From: Treponema sp. | GTDB taxonomy: Bacteria; Spirochaetota; Spirochaetia; Treponematales; Breznakiellaceae | Direction of reading: 5' to 3' | Assembly: GCA_031266255.1 (NCBI GenBank) | Contig: JAISBK010000093.1 | Coordinates: 1-11,675 of the forward strand | Length of the DNA stretch: 11,675 bases | In this document: piece after piece, positions 6,649-11,675 of the stretch | Layout of the letters: every line of letters starts with the position of its first letter | Position numbering within the stretch: position 1 is the first letter of the stretch | Made by a program: the position numbers and the translations under genes | Notes under the pieces: model-generated | What the model was told of the DNA's origin: nothing | What the model saw: the letters and a program-made list of their open reading frames with translations, nothing else | Databases searched by the model: none

Positions 6649-8709
6649 TTACAAAAGGTTCACCGGATCTACATCAAGCTCCAGATATACCCGATTATCC
6701 TTACCGATTTCGTAGCGGGTCAGCATATTGCGGGCTGCCGCGTGAAGCGGAGCCATGGAGGTTCCCCGCAAGATGAGCTGCCGGCGGTGATTCCCGCTGA
6801 TGATGCCGATTGGACATTCTGCAGGGCCTAACATATCCCCATGAGAGGGGAGCAGGGGAGCGGCGATGTTTGCGAGGTTTTCAATGGCCCTATCTGCCCG
6901 GGCTTCTTCCTTTGATCGGACGGTGAAACGGATGAGCCGGGTATAGGGGGGAAAGCCCAATATCTTCCGTTGGGCCAATTCCGCGGTATAGAACCCTTCC
7001 AAATCCAAGGCGCATGCCCGGATGATGATCGGATCCTGGGGCCGCAGTGTTTGAACGATGACCATACCATCCGGGAAGTACCGGCCTGCCCGGCCTGCAA
7101 CTTGGACAATGAGTGAAAACGTCCGTTCCGCAGCCCGGAAATCCGGAAGATGGAGGCCGGTATCCGCGAGGATAACCCCTACCAGGCGTACTCCGGGAAA
7201 GTTGAGTCCCTTGGCAACCATCTGCGTACCGAGGAGTATGTCGAATCCCCCGGCCTTGAACAAGGCCAAGGTTTCCTCAAGACTCCCCTTACGGCTGGTG
7301 GTATCTGCATCAGCCCGGTAAATCCGCAGGTCCGGGAAAGTCCGGCGAACCTCCTCTTCAATAAGTTCGGTACCGAAACCGGTATATCCGGCTTCCAGGG
7401 AACCGCACTGAGGACAGGACCTTGGAGGAACGGTTTGGTACCCGCAGTAATGGCAGACTGCCCGGCCTTTCTGCTTGTGGTAGGTAAGCGATACGGAACA
7501 ATGCTTACAGCTGAGTTCATAACCGCAGGCCCGGCAATGATAGAAATACGCGAAACCCCGGCGGTTGAGAAAAAGGATGGTTTGCCTTCCCAACTGGGCG
7601 GTTTTGCGGATTTCTTCTTTCAATTCCCTGGTAAGGCAGCCCTCGGTATGCGCAAGGCTCACGGACCTTATGGTAGGAAGGCTTCCCCCGGAAAGCCTAC
7701 GGCTCAGGTTCAGCCGGGTGATCGTTCCTTCTCCCATGAGTTTCCATGCTTCTGCCGAAGGGGTTGCAGAACCCAGCACCAGTACGGCCCCTTCAACCGA
7801 ACTGCGGTGCATGGCCACCTGCCGGGCATGATACCGGGGGGTATTTCCGGATTTGTATGAACCATCGTGTTCTTCATCAATGATGATAAGCCCCAGGTTT
7901 CGTATCGGGGCAAATACCGCGCTTCGGGGTCCTACCACGATGCGGACCTCCCCGGTCCGGATCCGTACCCACTGGGTAAGCCGGATGCTGGGGCTCATCC
8001 CTGAATGAAGGGTGGTCGCGATGGAGCCAAAACGCTTCTCTATGGCTTCCGCGGTTTGGTGGGTCAGGGAAATTTCAGGCACCAGGTAGATCACCGAATT
8101 TCCCTGGTTGAGTATATGCTCTGCAGCCCGCAGGAATACCTCGGTCTTTCCTGAGCCGGTGATACCATACAGGTACAATATTCGGGAGGATGAGGACGAC
8201 GGGGAAACAGGAGGGGGAGCCACTTCTTTTTCTTTAAAGCAGGATGCAATGATACATTCCAAGGCGTGCTTTTGTTCTGAGGAGAGTTCCGGGATCCTAT
8301 GGGCTATTTCATCTTCAGAATCCGCAAAGGTGGAATAGGTTCCGGTCCGCCTGCCGGAAGGGATCATCGTGGCCAGGGCTTGGCCAAGACTACAGAGGTA
8401 GTACCGGGCGATCCATTCGGCCAGGGCAAGGTCCCAGCAGTCAAATACAGGGGCAGGGTCTACCACCCGGCGTACCGCTTTAATAGCGGCTTCAGCTAAA
8501 CCCTGGGGGACTTCAGCCCGTTCTCCGATGATATACCCTAGGTGCTCTTGCCTACCGAAAGGAGCTATGACCCGCTTACCCAGGGCCGCAGCTCCCTTGG
8601 GGTCTATAAGGTAGGTGAATACCTGATGCAGGGGCAGATTAAAGACCAGATCCACATAAGGTACGCTTTTCTCGATAAGGGGATCCTGGTTCTTTGCTGC
8701 TGCAGCCAT
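6649..8709 (-). CDS. priA: Primosomal replication-restart helicase PriA
   Basis: PriA is a 3'-to-5' superfamily 2 helicase that recognises stalled or repaired forks and reloads the replicative helicase. In the 686-residue form, the N-terminal fork-binding domain (about 15-110) is followed by Walker A GITGSGKTE at 182-190 and the DEEH box at 278-281. Eight zinc-binding cysteines sit at 392, 395, 401, 404, 419, 422, 432 and 435. GTQMVAKG (494-501) and QVAGRAGR (536-543) complete the helicase core. I chose the ATG at 8709-8707 because it overlaps the glycosylase stop by one base (TAATG), has AAGGA just upstream and gives a normal N terminus. An in-frame ATG at 8769 would add 20 unlike residues inside the preceding gene. 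A proline/serine-rich linker (about 164-176, with a run of five serines) lies just before the helicase core. It is the last gene of the nrdR operon. Confidence 0.95.
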   Translation of the reverse strand: MAAAAKNQDPLIEKSVPYVDLVFNLPLHQVFTYLIDPKGAAALGKRVIAPFGRQEHLGYIIGERAEVPQGLAEAAIKAVRRVVDPAPVFDCWDLALAEWIARYYLCSLGQALATMIPSGRRTGTYSTFADSEDEIAHRIPELSSEQKHALECIIASCFKEKEVAPPPVSPSSSSSRILYLYGITGSGKTEVFLRAAEHILNQGNSVIYLVPEISLTHQTAEAIEKRFGSIATTLHSGMSPSIRLTQWVRIRTGEVRIVVGPRSAVFAPIRNLGLIIIDEEHDGSYKSGNTPRYHARQVAMHRSSVEGAVLVLGSATPSAEAWKLMGEGTITRLNLSRRLSGGSLPTIRSVSLAHTEGCLTRELKEEIRKTAQLGRQTILFLNRRGFAYFYHCRACGYELSCKHCSVSLTYHKQKGRAVCHYCGYQTVPPRSCPQCGSLEAGYTGFGTELIEEEVRRTFPDLRIYRADADTTSRKGSLEETLALFKAGGFDILLGTQMVAKGLNFPGVRLVGVILADTGLHLPDFRAAERTFSLIVQVAGRAGRYFPDGMVIVQTLRPQDPIIIRACALDLEGFYTAELAQRKILGFPPYTRLIRFTVRSKEEARADRAIENLANIAAPLLPSHGDMLGPAECPIGIISGNHRRQLILRGTSMAPLHAAARNMLTRYEIGKDNRVYLELDVDPVNLL

Positions 8710-9488
8710 TAGGATCCTTCCTGATCCAAAACAGCTAACTGGGTTCGGAGGATTTTTAAGTCTTCCCACACCGGACGCTTGAGGGATGCATTCCGCAAGA
8801 GCGCACTAGGATGATAGGTTCCAAGCAGGGGAAATCCCTGGTAGTTGCTGAGCTTTCCCCGGAGCTTCCCGATACCTTCATCGGTATGGAGCAAGGCTTG
8901 TATAGCTACCCTGCCTAGGCAGAGAATCATCCGAGGTTTAAGCAGGCTAAGCTGCCGAGTCAAGAAAGAGGCGCAGGCTGCGGTTTCCTCGGGCAAAGGA
9001 TCTCGGTTATGGGGGGGCCGACATTTTACCACATTGGCAATAAAACAGTTACGTTCCCGGGAGAGGTCCACCGATGCAAGCATTCGGTCCAGGAGCTGCC
9101 CCGCAGGTCCCACAAAAGGCCGCCCTGAAGCATCCTCATCCGCTCCAGGACCTTCCCCAATGACCAGTACCAACGGTCGGGGTACCCCTTCTCCGGGAAC
9201 CGCCTTGATTCGACCGGTATGCAGGGCACAGCCTCGGCAATTCAAGACTTCTGTTTCCAGTGCTTCTAGGGAATCAGCCTGGGGCGGCAGGCCTTGGGTA
9301 GCTTCCTCAGGAGGGGGATCGTCAGTAAAAGGAGGGATCGTTCGACATCGGATATAGCCGTCTCTCAGATAATCCCCGGCAAGGTGGAAAAATTGGGCAA
9401 GGCTGGTCTTCTGTTGGGCAGTCAAAGGACATGCACCGGGCCGGATGCTTGGGATTTCAGGATTTTCATACCGACTCACGAATCCCAT
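8709..9488 (-). CDS. Uracil-DNA glycosylase, family 4 (Fe-S type)
   Basis: The enzyme removes uracil from DNA after cytosine deamination or dUTP incorporation, starting base-excision repair. Family 4 features are clear: motif GEGPGADED at 111-119, the HPS motif at 226-228 (TYHPSALLR), and four cysteines placed to bind a 4Fe-4S cluster, C84 and C87 (CRGC), C156 and C172. The catalytic half starts near residue 80. The first 80 residues are an extension with a proline-rich stretch (about 52-69), longer than in the minimal family members, and its role is unknown to me. The start is uncertain. ATG at 9488 overlaps nrdR by 13 bases, while GTG at 9479 makes a four-base GTGA overlap. Neither has a strong ribosome binding site, so coupling to nrdR translation is likely. 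The stop codon overlaps the priA start by one base. Confidence 0.93.
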   Translation of the reverse strand: MGFVSRYENPEIPSIRPGACPLTAQQKTSLAQFFHLAGDYLRDGYIRCRTIPPFTDDPPPEEATQGLPPQADSLEALETEVLNCRGCALHTGRIKAVPGEGVPRPLVLVIGEGPGADEDASGRPFVGPAGQLLDRMLASVDLSRERNCFIANVVKCRPPHNRDPLPEETAACASFLTRQLSLLKPRMILCLGRVAIQALLHTDEGIGKLRGKLSNYQGFPLLGTYHPSALLRNASLKRPVWEDLKILRTQLAVLDQEGS

Positions 9489-9937
9489 CCCAGTTTTTGT
9501 ATTTCCTTGACAAATTCATTCATATCCTCAAAATGCCGGTACACCGAAGCAAAACGGATATAGGCCACCTTATCCAAAGTTCTAAGCTTTTCCAGTACCA
9601 AATCTCCGATAACGGCGGTTTCAATTTCGTGGTTTATCTTTCCTCGTATGGCAGCTGCGTCTTCAATTTCGTTGATTAAACATTCGGTACTCATCTGAGA
9701 GACCGGTCGTTTTTCCAAGGCCCGCTGCACCCCTTTCTCAATTTTTTGCCGGTCAAAAGGTTCTCGGCGGTGATCCCGTTTGATCACCATAAACTGTTTT
9801 TCTTCAATTCGTTCATAACTGGTAAACCGAAGTCCGCAATGGTTACATTCCCGGCGACGGCGCACTGCTTCGCCGTTTGCGAGGGTTCGAGATTCGATCA
9901 CTTTATCATCAAAAGTACCGCAATGGGGACAGCGCAT
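9476..9937 (-). CDS. nrdR: Transcriptional repressor NrdR
   Basis: NrdR represses ribonucleotide reductase operons when its ATP-cone senses dATP/ATP, thereby tuning dNTP supply. The N-terminal zinc ribbon is complete, with C3, C6, C31 and C34 (CPHC and CNHC), together with the arginine-rich stretch RRRREC between the pairs. The ATP-cone covers about residues 49-139, beginning with MVIKRDHRREPF. The length of 153 residues is standard. GAGG lies seven to eight bases before the ATG. No ribonucleotide reductase gene is in the window. The gene leads a minus-strand operon with the glycosylase and priA, so a dNTP-pool regulator is co-transcribed with repair and restart genes. I see no clear NrdR box (an AT-rich palindrome) in its own upstream region. 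Confidence 0.97.
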   Translation of the reverse strand: MRCPHCGTFDDKVIESRTLANGEAVRRRRECNHCGLRFTSYERIEEKQFMVIKRDHRREPFDRQKIEKGVQRALEKRPVSQMSTECLINEIEDAAAIRGKINHEIETAVIGDLVLEKLRTLDKVAYIRFASVYRHFEDMNEFVKEIQKLGWDS

Positions 9938-9962
9938 ATTCTACCTCAACTGTTCTGGCTTT

Positions 9963-9991
9963 ACTATAATCGGCTGGGAAGGATAGCGCAA
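9963..9991 (-). promoter_or_regulatory. Candidate promoter for the nrdR-udg-priA operon
   Basis: Read on the minus strand, TTGCGC (complement of 9986-9991) and TATAGT (complement of 9963-9968, 5 of 6 to the -10 consensus) are spaced by exactly 17 bases. Transcription would start near 9956, about 20 bases before the nrdR ATG. The -35 box overlaps the left arm of an imperfect inverted repeat, GCAAG (9988-9992) with CTTGC (10005-10009). Confidence 0.45.
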
Positions 9992-10017
9992 GTACCGCTA
10001 GTGGCTTGCTGGGTATT

Positions 10018-10030
10018 CCATGAATCATGG
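10018..10030. repeat. 13-base palindrome between divergent promoters (possible operator)
   Basis: CCATGA-A-TCATGG is a perfect palindrome with six-base arms around one central base. It lies in the 189-base divergent gap, between the nrdR -35 candidate (9986-9991) and the rplM -35 candidate (10069-10074). Its symmetry and place fit a protein-binding site, but no regulator can be named. A palindrome of this length can arise by chance. Confidence 0.3.
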
Positions 10031-10068
10031 GGATATTTCTATGGGTTGTTGACCGGACTGAGCCTGTC

Positions 10069-10098
10069 TTGACATAAGCGCAGCATTAGGCGCACAAT
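10069..10098 (+). promoter_or_regulatory. Candidate promoter for the rplM-rpsI operon
   Basis: A perfect TTGACA -35 box at 10069-10074 is followed, after 18 bases, by CACAAT (10093-10098, 4 of 6 to the -10 consensus). The start would lie near 10105, giving a leader of only about 22 bases before the rplM ATG at 10127. That leaves no room for a structured ribosomal-protein leader. A second, weaker pair, TTGACC at 10049-10054 with CATAAG at 10073-10078, overlaps it. The ribosome binding site GAGAAGG is at 10113-10119. Confidence 0.5.
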
Positions 10099-10126
10099 AA
10101 CCTTATATTAACGAGAAGGTCATCTT

Positions 10127-10555
10127 ATGAAAACAGTATTCGTAAAACCCGCCAGCGTGGAGCGGAAATGGTTTGTGATTGATGCTGACGGTAAAGTCCT
10201 CGGCAGGGTCGCTGCTAAGACCGCCGCAATACTCAGAGGAAAAGAAAAAGCGGTGTTTGTTCCCCATCAGGAAGTAGGGGATTTTGTAGTCGTGGTAAAT
10301 GCGGATAAAATCCGGGTTACCGGTCGTAAGGCAGAGCAAAAACAGTACTATAGCCACTCGGGGTATGTAGGAGGGCTGAAAGCAGCTTATTTTAAGCAGG
10401 TACTTGAGCGGCATCCTACGGCGCCTTTGGAAAAGGCGATCAAGGGTATGTTGCCCAAGGGTCCTTTGGGGCGGAAACTGTTAAAGAATGTCAAGGTATA
10501 TGCGGGAGCAACTCATCCCCATGCGGCGCAACAGCCGGAAGATATCCAGGTCTAA
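10127..10555 (+). CDS. rplM: 50S ribosomal protein L13
   Basis: L13 is an early-assembly protein of the large subunit that binds 23S rRNA. The 142-residue length equals that of E. coli L13. The conserved landmarks are present: WFVIDADGKVLGRVA near residue 14, a lysine-rich HQEVGDFVVVVNADKI segment near 46, the glycine-rich loop SGYVGGLK near 80, and AIKGMLPKGPLGRKLLKNVKVY near 105, with HPHAAQ near the end. ATG 10127 is preceded by GAGAAGG at seven bases' distance. It is the first gene of the usual rplM-rpsI pair, with 29 bases to rpsI. Codon use is mixed and unremarkable, which makes the contrast with rpsI downstream visible. Confidence 0.98.
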   Translation: MKTVFVKPASVERKWFVIDADGKVLGRVAAKTAAILRGKEKAVFVPHQEVGDFVVVVNADKIRVTGRKAEQKQYYSHSGYVGGLKAAYFKQVLERHPTAPLEKAIKGMLPKGPLGRKLLKNVKVYAGATHPHAAQQPEDIQV

Positions 10556-10584
10556 GGTGAGACCGAGAACAAGAGGGTAAGCAG

Positions 10585-10977
10585 GTGATTAAGAATTTAG
10601 GAATCGGAACAGGGCGAAGGAAGACGGCAGTAGCGCGGGTGTACGTGAGGGAAGGAGAAGGGAAGATTGAGGTGAATGGGAAGGGGCTTAAGGAGTACTT
10701 TCCGCAGGGGGAACACGCGTTGATGGTGATGCAGCCGTTGATGGTAACGGGGAATGAGCAGCGAGTGGACATCGTGATAAACGTGTATGGCGGAGGGGTG
10801 CAAGGGCAGGCAGGGGCCTGTCGGCATGGGCTTGCCCGGGCGTTGTGTAAGGTGGATCAGGGTAATTATGCGAGTCTGAGGAGTAAGGGGTACTTGACTC
10901 GGGATCCGCGGATGGTGGAACGGAAGAAATACGGTCAAGCTGGGGCTCGCAGGCGATTCCAGTTCTCCAAACGCTAA
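10585..10977 (+). CDS. rpsI: 30S ribosomal protein S9
   Basis: S9 sits in the head of the small subunit, and its C-terminal tail reaches the P-site tRNA. The 130-residue length is typical. The N-terminal GTGRRKTAVARV (near 8-19), the central GGGVQGQAGACRHG (about 71-84), RDPRMVERKK (near 107) and the C-terminal FQFSKR tail are all present. The start is GTG at 10585, with AGAGGG (10572-10577) seven bases upstream. The next in-frame ATG lies far inside the conserved core. The gene is co-transcribed with rplM. Its base use is unusual for its neighbourhood: about half of the codons end in G, with many GGG and GTG codons, against about a third in rplM by my count. Confidence 0.98.
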   Translation: MIKNLGIGTGRRKTAVARVYVREGEGKIEVNGKGLKEYFPQGEHALMVMQPLMVTGNEQRVDIVINVYGGGVQGQAGACRHGLARALCKVDQGNYASLRSKGYLTRDPRMVERKKYGQAGARRRFQFSKR

Positions 10978-10998
10978 GTACCACCTTAGTATCCATCT

Positions 10999-11622
10999 AT
11001 GCAGGTGGTGTCTGTAAAATTATCAGAGAATCTGAAAGCAGTGGGGGCTGTATACCGGATTGAGCTTTCAGATGGTTCTCTGTTTTCCATAAAATCCATA
11101 TATGTGCCTTCGGATTATTACCCCGAAGTCCTCTGTGTTGCTGATAAAATCTTATCGAGTCAGGAAGAAGAGGCGTTGCGTTTTGCTGCTTCTTGTTTAC
11201 GGGTGGAACAACAGGCTTTGGGGCTGGTAGCCCGAGCAGAACAGAGTAGCCGGGGTTTGTCCCGTAAACTGGCACAGCGAGGTCATACCGCATCCTGTGT
11301 GCACCGGGTGGTTTCTCATTTAATTGAGCAAGACATGGTTAATGACCATCGGTATGCTCAGTTGTGGTTGCAAGCCCGCATTGCCCGGAGACTCGAAAGT
11401 CCTCGGTATCTCATCACGGCGCTCCGCTGTCGGGGTATTGAGCGGGATATTGCCCAAGAAGCGCTTAACGCGGTGTTGGATTTTGATACTGAATTGGCCT
11501 TACTCAACCGGTACCTTGCAAGAAACCACCTCGGCATAGATGGGTCTGGTACAACCATACGGCAAAAACTCAAATATGAAGGGTTTTCCCCTCAGGTACT
11601 TGAGGCGCTTGAGGAAGGATGA
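10999..11622 (+). CDS. recX: Regulatory protein RecX
   Basis: RecX binds RecA filaments and modulates, usually restrains, recombinase activity. The 207 residues contain the typical three-helix repeats: LRVEQQALGLVARAEQSSRGLSRKLAQRG (about 67-95), then VVSHLIEQDMVNDHRYAQLWL (about 104-124) with the conserved NDHRYA, then PRYLITALRCRGI (135-147) with conserved glycine-isoleucine, and a further repeat to the end. The first 60 residues form a small domain with an IELSDGSLFSI strand pattern, seen in longer family members. The gene follows rpsI after 21 bases and in the same frame, but TAA (10975-10977) and TAG (10987-10989) separate them. No good ribosome binding site precedes the ATG. GTG at 11005 or 11008 is an alternative start. 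recA is not in the window. Confidence 0.9.
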   Translation: MQVVSVKLSENLKAVGAVYRIELSDGSLFSIKSIYVPSDYYPEVLCVADKILSSQEEEALRFAASCLRVEQQALGLVARAEQSSRGLSRKLAQRGHTASCVHRVVSHLIEQDMVNDHRYAQLWLQARIARRLESPRYLITALRCRGIERDIAQEALNAVLDFDTELALLNRYLARNHLGIDGSGTTIRQKLKYEGFSPQVLEALEEG

Positions 11623-11631
11623 TCCCTTATA

Positions 11632-11665
11632 TGTTTTTGATCCTGCTTGGAATTCCTCAAAAACA
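11632..11665. repeat. Nine-base inverted repeat after recX
   Basis: TGTTTTTGA (11632-11640) is perfectly repeated in inverse orientation as TCAAAAACA (11657-11665) around a 16-base loop that itself contains the palindrome GGAATTCC (11649-11656). It lies ten bases after the recX stop codon. The AT-rich stem and lack of a G/C-rich core make it a poor intrinsic terminator as such. It could be a weak bidirectional terminator or part of the next gene's control region, which runs off the window. Confidence 0.35.
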
Positions 11666-11675
11666 ACGATAGACT

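Noticed and set aside
7150..7860. A plus-strand open frame of 236 codons opposite priA
   Set aside because: It is antisense to the PriA helicase core and zinc region, whose motifs are intact. The opposing frame shows no family resemblance.
8845..9357. A plus-strand open frame of 170 codons opposite the uracil-DNA glycosylase
   Set aside because: Antisense to the conserved glycosylase motifs; the serine/arginine-rich composition is typical of a shadow frame.
10099..10126. A ribosomal-protein L13 leader or other autoregulatory RNA before rplM
   Set aside because: The predicted leader is only about 22 bases and shows no stem.
1..11675. A defence island, mobile element, phage, CRISPR array or tRNA gene
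   Set aside because: No transposase, integrase, terminal repeats, spaced repeats or cloverleaf sequences were found. All large frames are explained by housekeeping or envelope genes.

Overview
The window looks like ordinary chromosome from a spirochaete, most likely a Treponema-type organism of roughly balanced base composition. The case rests on the rplM-rpsI-recX order, which as I recall is also the order in Treponema pallidum, on a two-membrane type of envelope system, and on the general look of the proteins. No database search was possible, so the genus is an inference. There are no tRNA or rRNA genes, mobile elements, CRISPR arrays or phage genes. Coding density is very high: the longest gap without a gene is 189 bases (9938-10126).

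Layout, left to right. Positions 1-73 hold the tail of an upstream membrane protein, followed by a monofunctional biotin-protein ligase (birA, 122-895, +). Convergent to it is an envelope ABC system on the minus strand: an ATPase of the LolD/MacB type (4140-4841) translationally coupled to a very large permease (907-4146). The permease carries two FtsX/MacB-like modules in one chain and a coiled-coil insert of about 250 residues. Diverging from the ATPase is a secreted and membrane-anchored DUF4105/'Lnb N-terminal domain' protein (4932-6182, +) with a Cys/His pair. It is followed by a stand-alone receiver-domain protein (6263-6625, +) whose phospho-acceptor Asp is replaced by Gly.

The next block is a tight minus-strand operon, nrdR - family 4 uracil-DNA glycosylase - priA (9937 down to 6649). 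Its genes overlap by 1 to 13 bases, and it links control of dNTP supply, uracil removal and replication restart. Across a divergent promoter region (9938-10126, with promoter-like boxes on both strands and a 13-base palindrome between them) comes the plus-strand ribosomal operon rplM - rpsI, followed by recX.

Most of the window is conserved housekeeping. The parts worth a second look are the ABC permease with its heptad-repeat arm and aromatic tip, the neighbouring DUF4105 membrane protein, the receiver domain without its phosphorylation site, and the odd codon use of rpsI.
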